From NCBI GenBank assembly GCA_035771175.1, contig CM069607.1:18236001-18300000 (forward strand): a DNA stretch of 64,000 bases, in the 5' to 3' direction. Origin of the DNA: Paratinospora sagittata. Its lineage: Eukaryota > Streptophyta > Magnoliopsida > Ranunculales > Menispermaceae. How positions within the stretch are numbered: position 1 is the first letter of the stretch; each line of letters opens with the position of its first letter. Both the position numbers and the translations under genes were made by a program. This document shows, piece by piece, positions 43,086 to 55,476 of this stretch. A model generated the notes under the pieces. That model saw only the letters and a list, made by a program, of their open reading frames with translations, ran no database searches and was not told where the DNA came from.

Positions 43086-43789
43086 TCTTCAAATCCTCTT
43101 TTTTTTCTTCTATTTTTTCATGCTTTAGATGATCATTCTTAGATCTCTCTTTTTCCCCTTTGTATATTCACATTCCTTCTATGCACAAAGCACAAGCCCT
43201 TCTTTTTAATGCTATAGATTTTATTGCATGCTACTCATCAATCGTTTATCTCTATTTTTTTTCTTCATATAAGGTGCATATATTGGATCACTTGTGTGTT
43301 GATCTGCAACTAAAGGGAGTCTGTGGAGTGAAGGTATGAGGTCTTACCTGGAAGTCCTTTTTTTAAAAACCTAAGAATCCTAGGGTTTATTTTCTTAATG
43401 TTTCTTAGTTGAAGAAATAAGTTTAGAATCACATTCAATTCTAAAATAACATCTCCAGCTTCTAATTAATATTTGATTCAATGTTCAGATCATGATTTTG
43501 TTTTTTCAGTAGTTTTAGTCATTGAGATTGAGTTTTAGGTGTCAATTGCTCTTTTTGGCATTGTTTAATTAGGGGGTAATTTTATCATTCTATATTTGTA
43601 TGAGTGTAAATTATTTACTTTTGTGAACTAGGTTTTTTTTTTCTTCCTTTGTATGGTAATTAATCATTTTTGAGTTTTCATTCATTTCCTTTGTAAATTA
43701 TTTACCTTTTGAACTAGAAATAGTTTTAATATGTTTAATAGCTTTGACTATTTTTTTTTTTGTTGTCGCTGGATTAACCACACAAAAAG

Positions 43790-45080
43790 GAAAAAAAGAA
43801 AAATAAACCTCCCCCTCCTCATTTCTCACACCAAAATCACTCCTCCTTGTGATTTTTTTCTCCTTTTCACTCATTTTAAGTTTTTGTCTTCTCTTTTGAG
43901 ACTCTCTCTGCGGTGCAACGCAGTTTTACTTGGGGAAGGCGCCAGTTCTGAAAAGAGTTTTTATCTGAAGGTGGAGAACGAAACATAGGTTTGCGTGTCT
44001 TATAACTTTTATTAAAGTTTACATTCATTTATCATCATGTCTACTATTTATTTACACTGCATTATTGCGTATAATGTTTATACTGTCATACTTATGCCTG
44101 TATATTTGGAGTTCATGTATTACACTGTTGCTATGCTGGATTAGTGGTTAATCTGACTCAACCAGACTCAGTCTTGTCCTCAGTAACTTTAAATAGTGAG
44201 CAGGAGGCAGCGTGTTGCTCTAGGCGATTGCTATTTAAGCAGACCTCGTGTCTCACCTCTCAACTGGAGACTGATCTAGTTGGTCTTATTTGAAAGCTAT
44301 CAGCTTAGACAAGTAATACTGAATGTCCTAACCTTGCACGTAGTGATACCGACCCTGATAAGGATCACCAGACTTTGTCAAATCTTGTCTAAATGTTAAG
44401 TAAAGACCGGACCAGTTTATGTAGACCAGTTCATGCATTGGCATCATACATATCACCACCTAGGGACGAATGTGGTTTATGATTCATAAAATAGTTAGAA
44501 GCAATTCTCGCTATTCATTATATTTCTCTAGAGAGGGACGTATAATAAGAACCTGGCTACTCCTGGGGAGGGACGTCTGTACGTGAATCCAGAGCGTCGT
44601 TCCTGAGGAGGGACGTACAATGAGAACCCGGCTACTCTTGGGGAGGGGCATCTTTACGTGAACTCAGGCGATGTACAATCATTAAACCAATACGAGACGA
44701 CGTCATGCATACATACATGTTGGATTGATTATGATGCTCTGATGTGTATTTAAGATATCTGATTATGAAGTTTGCTTTATTAATTGTTATATTCACGAAC
44801 TATTTTACCCACTGAGCGTGTAGCTCACCCTGTTGTTATCAAATTTTCCACAGGAGATTAGGGTGGACTAGGTGCAGGTTTTTAGGCCCACATTTTGTAC
44901 CCTTTGTATTATTCATTGGGGATTTTGGGAGAATGTTCCCTTAACTATTTCATCTACAAATATATTCTAAAATTAATGAAATCAGACTTGTACTTAATCA
45001 TGCTTCCTCGTACTATGTATATCGTTATAATGCATTTGCGCCCCGTACGTGAGTGTCCCGTCGGTTTAGGCCACGGCCCG
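43790..45080 (+). repeat. Element D 5' LTR, damaged at both ends
   Basis: It matches the 3' LTR from AAACCTCCCCCTCCTCATTT through CGGTTTAGGC. The first about 100 bp are replaced by A- and T-rich sequence, and the GTGTGACA end plus primer-binding site are missing. It contains two copies of an approximately 90-bp unit (GGGACGTACAATGAGAACC, CTACTC(C/T)TGGGGAGGG) at 44530-44670, as does the 3' LTR. Confidence 0.85.
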
Positions 45081-45117
45081 CCCAAGTCCACCAAATTAGG
45101 GGAAGAAATTATTTATT

Positions 45118-45281
45118 AGATATATATATCTCTAGAACTATATATATATATATATGAATTATATATAGTTGAGATTTATATTAAATATATATCTAGAAAA
45201 CTATATAGTTTTTATATAGTTTAGATTCAAATATATATATAGTTATGATTTATGAAAACTATATATATAGTAATGATTAAA

Positions 45282-45358
<77 letters not shown>

Positions 45359-45400
45359 GAGATATATATCATATTGCTACAGATATATATCATATTGCTA
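45118..45400. repeat. AT-dinucleotide-rich block
   Basis: Repeated TATATATA tracts culminate in a (TA)n run at about 45284-45358. It sits where the element D primer site should be and is a likely fragile or slippage-prone spot that helped the rearrangement. It is noncoding. Confidence 0.9.
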
Positions 45401-45542
45401 ATGGAAGAAATTTGGATTAAATGATGGCATAAACATCAAGAGAAAAATAGAAAATATTGTGCAACGGACAAAGCATAAATCTTAAAAATATCATGAATAT
45501 ATTTTGTGACTTTCACAAATTTATTTTCCTTTCAGCAAAATA

Positions 45543-47134
45543 ATAGCCTCAAGTAAAGGAACAACTTCCGGTAGTAGGGAACCAATTCCTACCAGACTCA
45601 AGGAATTGTTCAAAAGAGAAGTTATGACTATGAGGAGCATCGACAATAGAGATCTCCGCCTCCGTCCGATCCTTCACGAAAAACTCGCAACACTGGGGTG
45701 GTTGAATAAAACAAAAGTTGAGGGTTACGTCTCTTTCAACTTGATGAGGTCCTTTTACGAAGCCATGAATTGCGTGGGACTTCAAGAAGATGGGATCAGC
45801 CCTGTTTTGGAGACAACGGTCAGGGGAATAAAGATTTCTATCAACGTCGAAATTATTGCGTGACTTATCGAGATTCTGATTGAAGATAGAATTATTGATC
45901 CACACGAACCCCAGACAGTTGCAGAGATCGCGGAGTCCAATGAACATTTGTTCAATTCCCTCGCCAAAAAGTCGTACACTCAATCGAAGTACACCCACCT
46001 CCCAAACAATCTCCTTAAACCATCTCTTGCCGGCCTTGGAAAAGTCGTATTTGGCAACATCTTGCCAGAAAAGGGGACTAGAGGCACTATGTCAAGAGCT
46101 CAACTTCTTGTGCTATACTGCATAGAGAAGAAAATTAAGATCTCCCTACCTCACATCATCATCCAACAAATGTTGAGGGTGATTCAAAACCTTTCAAGAA
46201 AGGAACTCGTCGGCTACAGAGTCTTGATCATGAGGATGCTATACGAGGCAAACTTCGACACTTTTAATGAGTCTTCGAAGCATATCACTGAGGCGGTTAC
46301 AACATCCTCTATCTTCAAGACATTTGTCACAAGTGGAGGGGTAACTGACGAGGAAGTAATCGGCGCGACTTTAGGAAATGACGAAAGAATTAGAGACGAA
46401 AATGGACGTTGTCACTGAAAAAGTCGACGCAAAATTCCTGTTAGAGAGGTACCAAATAACGAGCCAAACCATAACCTTACATCAAACCCTGCCCCGAATA
46501 ATGATCCAACCGATCACCTATTCTTTGAGGAAGATTTATTTGTCAACCTAAATCAGCCTCAACCAAATCAAGATAGAGAAAGAGCTCCAGCAAATTCACC
46601 TTCCTGGAACATGCCAACCCAAGGCAATACTACGTACCAAAGGTTCCCAACTCCGGAGGTACCGTATCAGCTAGTTCCACAAGTTCCTGTGAACCAACAA
46701 CAACAGAATTTTGCGGCACCAAATTTTGGAAGACAGGACATCCCTATGAGCCCATTGTTTCAAGACTTTTCAACCCAAGCATATCCAAATGTCCATGGGG
46801 TTCCAGTTAGGGGATCCTCGTACAATCAAAACAACTACCCCTCACCTATGAGTCAACCGTACGGCCAATACTTTCCACCAATGCCTACGGCCTACCCTCC
46901 ACCTATGGGACAGTTGACCCATCAACCAATGATGGGGCAATCGATTAACCCATTCGAGCAGTTAAATATGATCGTAACTAGTATTGCTCGGATAGAGGAG
47001 ACTCAAAATAACTTGTTAACACGTATGCAAAACGTCGAAGAACAACAAGCAAATTCTCAACCTTCTTCTAGTAGTCTTTCTGTACCTACCATGAGGTCTA
47101 ATAGGAGCGGTAGTAGGAAGGGAAATCATGATTG
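45543..47134 (+). pseudogene. Envelope-like / putative plant transposon protein ORF (two stops)
   Basis: One frame of about 530 codons ends at a TGA at 47132-47134, broken only by TGA at 45861-45863 (one C-to-T from CGA) and TGA at 46416-46418. The N-terminal half resembles the 'putative plant transposon protein' domain of envelope-like ORFs: L-G-W near 45690, V-R-G-I-K-I near 45823, then L-P-E-K-G-T-R-G near 46065. The C-terminal half is Pro/Gln/Asn-rich and ends in a short coil and basic tail. A strong splice-acceptor-like TTATTTTCCTTTCAG precedes it at about 45522. It belongs to no recognisable element here and is probably a fragment of a gypsy element captured inside D. Confidence 0.62.
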
Positions 47135-47204
47135 ATTACTGGCATTGTAATTTTTTTTTTATATATATGAATGAAAATGTTTTGTTTAAGACTATCTTTG
47201 GTGG

Positions 47205-47520
47205 GCCGACTTACAACCATTCTTTCTTTTGTATCACTAACTTTGGAGTGGTATGGGACACAACAAAATTGGAGGATACTAAATAAAATGTGGAAGTAAG
47301 AAAACCACGACCTTGTATGAAAAGAAACATTTGGAGAAAGTTGCATTACTAACATTATCACTAAGTTTACATGGTATGGGACGAGTAAACTTGGACGATA
47401 CTATTAGTAAACTACTATTCAGTCGATGTTTTATAGAGATCGTGTTCATACAACTTAACTTGGTTGACACCCTTATTACCAAATTCATGTGGTATGGGAC
47501 ACACGAATTTTAATAATAGT
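47205..47520. repeat. Three degenerate repeats of about 115 bp after the envelope-like ORF
   Basis: The phrase (G/C)(A/T)TGGTATGGGAC(A/G) recurs at about 47250, 47371 and 47490, each preceded by ATTAC/ATCAC and TAAC or CCAAATTC and followed by an AATTTT/AACTTGGA-GATACTA-like segment. No ORF explains it. 47520-47928 is otherwise AT-rich spacer without features I can name, up to the start of the element D gag. Confidence 0.6.
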
Positions 47521-47928
47521 CGAAAAGACTAAGCAAAAGAGTTTGAATACATAAGATTGCGATAGAACGTTAGATCAGGATATTGACCAAGGCAAATCTT
47601 AGAATTTTTATTACTCGTATGGATTTTCAATGAAATATGTATGTTTGTATGTTCACAATAAACTAGAATCAAAACATTTGAAATATTTGCAAAGTTTTAT
47701 ACTTATTATATAAACATTATAACCTCGTTTTACACCATGGCCAAACATACGAGGCACATAAGATTCTTTGATTCCTCAACAAAAACATTATACTATACTT
47801 AAAAAAATAGGTGGTTTTTATATTGCAGTACTCTCGAATTTGTTGCTGAGAATACCATAACATTATACTTGGCTACAGTTCCTAAATCATGGTTTTATTT
47901 TCTCCTTGCCAATGAGAAAATGCAAACC

Positions 47929-50900
47929 AGGAAGAGAGGAAAGCCACGTACAGTCCGTCCAGCAGAGGAGGCACCTCCTGAGATTTAGAATCAGGAACCG
48001 CCGCTGTGACGCCCCGAAAATTATTTCATCTAGCCCATAACCCAATTGCATTTTGCCCAAACTCTATGTGTTGCCTTGATATGTTTGGTGTTTGTTTGAT
48101 GGTTGTTTAATGTTTGTATAATTGATGCTTGATAATGTATATAAATATGTGTATCATAAATTATATATGGGTCATGTTAAATTAAAGTATAATGCATATG
48201 TTATTATTTATGCATGGGCCCATTAAACCATGAATTGATATGGGTTAGGATTGATTGAATAAAAGGATAAATGAGAATGAAAATTTGGTGTATTAAATGG
48301 ATTGAACATTTAAAAAAATGGAAACATGAGATTGGTTAAAGTACATGTGGTTGGTATGGGTAGTATGAGACCAACACATGTGAAGGTTGGTGCATGAAAG
48401 TGGACAAGTGTCCCATGCCCACTTCTCTAATCCAAGAATGTGCTAGAAAGTGAGGTGAGTGGAGAAGAGAATCCAAGAATGTGCTAGAAAATGAGGTGAG
48501 TGGAGGAGAGAATCCAAGAATGTGCTAGAAAGTGAGGTGAGTGGAGGAGGGAATCAAGGAAGTGCTAGAAAGAGGTGAGTGGAGAGAAAGGAAAAAAGAA
48601 GAGAAAGAAAAGAAGAGAAAGGAAAGAAGAAGAGAAAGAAGGAGGGAGTTGCAGGAGGAAGTTCTCTGCGACATTTTCATCAAAGAGTTGGATCTTCTGG
48701 ATAAATGGTCATATTGAGCTCAAAATTTGTCAGCAAGTTCGTAGCTTATGGTTATTCATTCTGGTCGGTGGAGATCTTGATCAGAGGTTTCGTCTAAGAG
48801 ATCTAACCTCTCAAACAAAGCTGGTTGGAAAATCTGGATTTCTCGTGCCATTTCGCTCAAACTTATAGATCTCCTCAATATACCGTTGGATGGATATCAA
48901 ATTTTGGTATGTAGTTTATAACTGATACCTATGTATTCTGAACGGTGGAGATGTTTATTAGTGTAGTATTTTGTGTGATATAGTCATCTGAGTTTGAGTA
49001 TTTACAGCAGGAAAGGAGAAATTGTCTGATTAGAGACTTGTTCATCAAAGATATTGATCTTTTTGGTCCACCGTTGGATTGGGCTGATATTTGGACAGAA
49101 GGTTTGTTTCTTCAAATACTTCAATCTGTACGGTTGATTTTGTGATTACATATTTCTGTTGGTAGATTGATACATCTGAATAGAATACTAAATGAAGAAT
49201 TGGTAGGGTTGCTTGTATTAGACCTAAATTGAGAATATGAACTTAGACCTTTCCAAATAGCTTGCATATCAACTATGTTGACCTAGTTGTCATTGTTGAT
49301 GAAACCATGATGCAAAATCAGTGATATACATGGTTGAACATGGTGACCTAGTGTAAATTGGCAATATGGCCTAAGTATGGAAAATTTCATATTTTAGGGA
49401 TTTTGATGCTCTTGGCCTAAAATCATTGAATTGATGCAACTTATGTATAATTAAGCATGATTAGAGTTGATTATGCTACTGATTTGGTGGTTGTGACCAT
49501 ATCATGGGTTAGGCCTACTTGTGATCAAGTGACCCAATTTGGGCATGTTTATGCCTAAGGAATTGAAAATCAGTATTTTTGATTAATAGAATGGTTTATG
49601 TATGAGAACTATGCATTAGAGGCCTAAGTCATGTGATTTGAGTTGAATGATGGGATTAGATGGGATTTAGGCCTATTATTTATATGTGGGCTGATTTAGG
49701 GTTGATGTGTAATGTCTATGTGATTGAACATAGAAATTGATGTATGGTAGGATATTGATGTATGTTTCAGGATCTTGATTGGGTTGATTCGGTTTGGTGG
49801 TCGTGTGTGGTTAAATACTCTCGCGAGGCTTGGTTGTGAGTAGACTTCATTTATGATTATATCTTTTATGTCATCATATCACTTATATATTGTATGTTGA
49901 AAGCATGAATGTGTTCTAAGGTTTTGAATGATGCATTGATTTGAGAAAACCTTATGACTTTGGTTGGGCCCATCTATCTGGCTAATAGGAGGACTTAACC
50001 TTGTCATAGGAGGGTTTTAGGAAAGGAAGAGATTGAGGTCAACGGTACGGTGAAATAGACGTGCACTAGTAACCCAAAATAAACATGATTGGGATCAACG
50101 GTACGGTGAAATAGACGTGCACTAGTAACCCAATGCATGTGGAATATGGATCCAAATTGATAAGCTTTTTCTTGCATCGAACTTATTATAAATGCTTGAT
50201 ATCTATATGTTATGAGCTTTTAATCATGCTACACATTGACATGCATACATGATATTTATTGATGAGTATTGATAGCATATTTGAATTCTATTCACTGGGC
50301 ACCGTTGGCTCACCCTCATTTTCCTCTTTCAGGTCCTTCTGTCCCGAATAAGGGCAAATGAGTAGTTATATCTTGAGGGCCTTGCCTGCGAGAGAATCCA
50401 AAGCCTCGATGTGAGTTAAGAGGCATTTTGATTGAATTGTGTTTTAAATTATGAAGTATTATATTTTGGATTATGTAATTATAATACTTACCACATTGTA
50501 GTATGGGTGAGTTGGGACTTGTTGGATAGACCATGTGGGCATATGACGGTTTTTATTTGTACCCACAATTTTGGACTTTATGTGTATGTCAATTTTAATG
50601 GACTCTAGGGATTATGATTTTATTTATGGATCATTTTTATGGACTATCTCTTGTCTTGGATGATTAATACGGTGGGTAATTTTGTTTAGTACCTTTTGAT
50701 ATTATGTCGTTGTTTGAGATAAGGCTCGTAGGGTCTCAACCACCTCACGGGAGTTGAGGAGTGGTCGGAGATGCCTACGCCGGGCGTCCCGCCCCGGCAT
50801 TCCGCACGCCATTCCTTGTAGGGTTGATGGTCCGGGGCGCTGGGTCGCCACAGCCGCCTCCAAAGACAGCGCAGGCCACACCCGACACTGCCACTACGTC

Positions 50901-51900
50901 TAGGCAGGTAGTGCCACCCCAACCAACACCCTTTACCATGTCTTCGAGTATGGAAGTCTTTTTTGCCGGATTTATCGAGGCGATGAAAGTAATTGTTTAG
51001 ACGGTCGTTTGTGAGACCGCGACCAATCAGGTTGTCACGGTTCAGGTACCTGTGAGATCTGGGTCAGAGACTTAAACCGACCAGATTACGAAGTACAAGA
51101 GGCTACAACCTCTTACTTTTGCTGGCACCATTGATGCTGAAGAGGTGCAGAAATGGTTGGATGAGTCAAAGAAGGCTCTCGATGCAATGAGAGTCGATGA
51201 GACTCGAAAGATTCCACTTGCGACCTACCAACTTATTGGTGGAGAAAATACATGGTGGATAACTGTAAAGGAGGACCTAAGGGTCAACACCGCGGACATA
51301 ACTTGGCAACAGTTCGAGTCAATGTTTATTGATGAGTACTTCCCCGGCGCTGTGAAGAGGCAAAAACGCCAGGAGTTTGCCAAGCTATACCAAGGCAGGA
51401 TGACAGTCAGGGAGTATGCTGACAAGTTTAAAGAATTATCGGTCTACTCTCTCTCCACCATCTCAACGGAGCAAGATAAGACCAAAAAATTCTACAATGG
51501 CCTTTGTCCTGAGATTCGACAAGCCTTGTCGATCTTGGATCTCAAGATTTACAGGGAGGTCATTGACAAGGCCATGAGCTTTGAGGAGGAGAAGATTGTG
51601 CAGGAGCAGAGACTGAATAGGGGAAAATGACCTGTAGCGTCTTCCCAACAGGGCTCGCAGCAGGGCAACAAGAAGAAACCCTACTATAATCAAAACCCAG
51701 CCCTCCCAGCCCCTGTTTAGAAGAATGAAGCCACGACACCTGCGGCTGAACAATCTAACCATGGCCATCAGGGTTTTTGCAATTATGGCCGAGGAGGTCG
51801 TAATGGTAGGGGTGGCCGTCGAAATGGCAATGGCAGAGGTGGTGGTCAGCACCACAATCAGCATGGCCAACAGAACCATCGCTGCAAAGGCTGACGTGTT
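47929..51900 (+). pseudogene. Element D gag, split by a solo LTR
   Basis: It opens at the ATG at about 47922-47930 with M-Q-T-R-K-R-G-K-P-R, has a TAG near 47986, is cut at 48004, and resumes at 50858 with P-P-K-T-A-Q-A-T. Stops at 50998 and 51073 precede the retrotransposon capsid domain (51145-51630: F-A-G-T-I-D-A-E-E-V-Q-K-W-L, Y-Q-L-I-G-G-E, F-I-D-E-Y-F-P, R-Q-E-F-A-K-L-Y-Q-G). A further stop, then a Gly/Arg/Asn-rich tract and a decayed zinc knuckle, lie around 51760-51960. It is not functional. Confidence 0.85.
48005..50852 (+). repeat. Solo LTR of Tekay C family inserted in element D gag
   Basis: TGTGACGCCCCG...GGTCGCCACA, 2848 bp, colinear with 34230-37448. It is flanked by the perfect target duplication GCCGC (48000-48004 and 50853-50857). 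It has its own short tandem array (about 48430-48590): three to four copies of a 39-bp unit with AATCCAAGAATGTGCTAGAA and GTGAGGTGAGTGGAG, at the place where the C copy carries a different array. It also has the CGGTACGGTGAAATAGACGT pair (about 50043-50125). Removing the LTR rejoins gag. Confidence 0.95.
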
Positions 51901-52109
51901 ACAACTGCTGCTAGCAGGGCCATGTCAGAAATGCCTGTCCGCACCTTTAGCAACATGTTCCTGTTGTTCCAGTCCAACAAGCACCACCTGCTGCTAATGC
52001 CCAACCCAGGCAGAATCAGCAAAACCAGGGGCAATGGAACCAGGGCAGAGCATTTGCCATCGTTCAACAACCTCTCCCAGACAACAAAGTAGTCGAAGGT
52101 GCATTTCCC

Positions 52110-53950
52110 TTGTTCAATACAATGGTGCATGTCAGGTTCGATTCGGTTGCTTGGTATTCTTTTATATCGTCTGCATTGGTAAGACATTTAGGGTTGCATC
52201 CTGAACCCACAGAACTCACAATCCATGTCACATCACCTTTAGGATCTAGTACTGACGTGAATTTGCAGTGTTCTCGATGTGAGCTTCGAATGGCAGAACA
52301 AAAAATTTATGCAGATCTCTTTGTGATGGACATTGAAGACTTCGACATCATCTTCGGCATGGACTGGCTCGCACCGTTGAATGCAAAGATCGATTGTATG
52401 AAAAAACAAGTTTAGTTAACCTTGCCCACGGGAGAGTTTGTCAAGATTCAGGGAACAAGGAAATGGATATACAACTCGACTGTCGCACTTCTCAAGGCAC
52501 AACTTCGAGCTCTATCCCTTGGTGATGAAAATGAATCACCAACACCATACTCTCTCGAAGTACACGATGCCCTGGTAATATCTGAGTTCCCAATAGTTTT
52601 TTTTCTAAATTACCTTCCTGGTATACCTCCGGTTAGGGAATTCGATTCTGAAATCAACCTCATACCTGGGACCTGGCCTATCTAAATTCCACCATACAGA
52701 ATGTCAAATGTCGAGCTGGTCGAATTGGACAAACAACTGATGGAATTAGAGAGTAATGGCTTCATCAAAAAACTTTCATCAGCTTGGGGCGCTCCAGTTA
52801 TGTTTGTCCGCAAAAAGGATGGTTTCGTTACGACTTTGCATCGACTATCGCAAGCTGAATAACGTCACCATTAAGAACAAATACCCGTTGCCCAGGATCG
52901 ATGACTTGTTCGACCAACTTAAAGATGCCAAATACTTCTCTAAGATTGATTTACGATCCGGTTATCACCAACTCTGGATCCGAGAGTCAGACTTTACCAA
53001 GATGGCATTCAGAACTCGGTACGGTCACTACGAGTTCTTGGTCATGCCGTTCGGTCTAACAAATGCACCTGCTGCCTTCATGGATTTGATGAACCGCATC
53101 TTTAGGTTATACTTAGACCGTTTTGTGGTGGTTTTTGTGGACGATATCTTGATATATTCCTCAACCGAGGAAGACCATAAAATACATCTGAAGATAGTCC
53201 TCCAGGCCTTGAGAAGCCACCAGTTGTATGCAAAGTTAAGTAAGTGCGAATTTTGGGTGAAGCGATTTCAATTCCTAGGCCATGTGGTTTCAGGCAATGG
53301 CATTGAGGTAGATCCTTCTAAGGTTGAAGCGGTTTTAAACTGGAAGCAACCTACCACTGTTACTCAGATTAGGAGTTTTCTTGGTTTGGCTGGCTATTAC
53401 AGACGCTTCATCAAGGACTTCTCAAATACTGTTGAACCTATGACAAAGCTTACTCGGAAAGACGTGCGATTCATCTGGAATCCCGCCTGTGAAACATCAT
53501 TTCAGGAATTGAAGAAGCGCTTCACGACTGCACCAGCACTAATCACTCCAAGAAATGCACTTGGATTTTCATTATACACCGACGCCTCTCTCCAAGGCTT
53601 AGGTGTCGTACTAATGCAAGAAGGCCAAGTTTTCTCATATGCCTCGAGACAACTGAAGATTCATGAGGGTAATTACCCAACACATGACTTGGAACTTGCA
53701 GTTGTCGTATTTGTACTGAAGTTATTGCATCATTACCTGTACGGTGAACGGTTTGAGGTCTTCTCGGATAACAAGAGTTTGAAATACATCTACACCCAGA
53801 GAGACCTAAACCTCTGACAAAGACGATGGTTGGAATTCTTGAAAGATTATGACTTTCAACTCCAGTACGATCCCGGTAAGGCCAATGTTGTGGCTGATCC
53901 CTTAGTAGAGAATTTTATGTTGCTTGCACTCTTAACTTCGAAATGGGGAA
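52110..53950 (+). pseudogene. Element D protease / reverse transcriptase / RNase H (broken)
   Basis: The protease region is at 52110-52415 (R-F-D-S-V-A-W-Y-S-F-I, active triad D-S-V; later I-I-F-G-M-D-W-L). A stop at 52413 and another near 52683 lead to reverse transcriptase. Its start ([12 protein letters not shown], 52789-52824) is separated by a frameshift from the long frame 52835-53817. That frame has [11 protein letters not shown], the catalytic [20 protein letters not shown] and RNase [16 protein letters not shown] at 53815-53817 interrupts before Q-R-R-W-L-E-F-L, and the rest to about 53950 is frame-shifted. Confidence 0.9.
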
Positions 53951-54075
53951 GTTGGCTACAAAGATGGAGAAATTTAACCTACAACTAATAGAAGAGGGAG
54001 CAAGATCGACTTTCTCAATTATCAGCCAACTCTGAGCTAGTTCAGAAGATTTCAGCAGCTCAAGCCAACGACCCT

Positions 54076-55476
54076 ATGTTAATGGAGAAACAAGAACTTC
54101 TGCTCAGTGGACAGGACCTTCCTTACTGGTCGGTCTCTGAAGACGGGGCCGTTTTCTATAAAAAATGTCTCTGTCTACCGAACGATTCTGAAGTTCAGAA
54201 AGAAGTGCTCACTAAGATGCATTGTTCGAGGTTCACTATGCATCCTGGGGGTGACAAGATGTACAAGGATGTCAAGCAACAATTTTGGTTTTCTGGAATG
54301 AAGAAGGCGATTGCACACTTCATTGCTCGATGTCTCGTTTGTCGGCAAGTTAAGGCAGAACGAAGACTTCCCTCTAGACTTCTCCAGCCGTTACTTATTG
54401 GAGAATGGAAGTGGGAGAACATCGCAGTGGATTTTGTTACAGCCTTGTCTCGAAATAATAAAGGGTAAGATGCTATGTGGGTTATCATTGATAGACTTAC
54501 AAAGTTTGCACACTTCTTGCCAATAAAGTTAACAGATAACCCAACCAAGCTTGCCGAACTATATGAAAGAGATATCGTACGCCTCCATGGCCTACCACTC
54601 ATGATCGTCTCTGATCGAGACCCTCGATTCACATTAAAGTTTTGGCAAAGCTTCCAGAGTAGAATGGGCTCTAAGATCACCATGAGCACAACTTTTCACC
54701 CTCAGACTGATGGGCAGTCAGAGCGTCTTATCCAAATCTTGGAAGACATGTTACGATGTTGCATTTTGGACTTTAATGACAGATGGGCAAAGTACTTACA
54801 TTTAGCTGAGTTTGCATACAACAACAGCTACCAAACTAGTATCGGCATGGCATCGTACGAGGCTCTCTATGGTCCCCCTTGCAGATCTCCGGTATGCTGG
54901 TTAGATATGGCAGATCGACTGCAATTGGGCCCTGAACTAGTTCAAGAGACTTTTGAGAAGATCACACTAGTAAGGGAATGACTTCGTGTTACACAAGGTG
55001 GACAGAAGAGCTATGCTAACAAGCAGAGGCAGCCTCTAGAATTTGATAAGGGGGACTTGGTTTTTCTAAAAGTTCAGCCCACCAGAGGTGTCAAACGCTT
55101 TGGGATCAAAGGAAAGCTCTCCCCATGGTATATCGGTCCATTTCAGATTATTGAACGTATTGGCAAACTTGCTTATCGTCTGTCCCTTCCATTATCCATG
55201 TCTAAGGTTCATGACGTTTTTCACGTATCCATGCTTCGAAAGTATCGTCCTGATCCTTCGCATATCATCCCTTTAGTCGAGGTTCGGGTTGAGGAAGGAA
55301 ATAGGTATAAGGAGAGAGCGATTCAGATTTTGGATAGAAAAACTCAAGAACTAAGGCAACGTAGCATACCACTTGTGAAGGTGCTCTGGGATCACCACGG
55401 TGTCGAGAAAGCAACATGGGAACTAGAAGCAACAATTAAACAGAAATACCCTGAATTGTTTTCTAGTAATAACTGA
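54076..55476 (+). pseudogene. Element D integrase with chromodomain (broken)
   Basis: 54076-54468 carries an intact H2C2 zinc region (H-C-S-R-F-T-M-H-P-G-G, then C-L-V-C-R-Q) and the first catalytic Asp (V-D-F-V-T-A-L). A stop at 54466 precedes 54475-54981 with I-I-D-R-L-T-K, the second Asp in S-D-R-D-P-R-F and the Glu in D-G-Q-S-E-R-L. Another stop and short gap lead to 55057-55476, the C-terminal domain and a chromodomain (A-I-Q-I-L-D-R-K, V-K-V-L-W, A-T-W-E-L-E, K-Y-P-E-L-F). Domain order and residues are normal; only the stops disable it. Confidence 0.92.

Noticed and set aside
45284..45358. (TA)n tract as a replication origin or matrix attachment region
   Set aside because: Simple dinucleotide expansion; no supporting structure.
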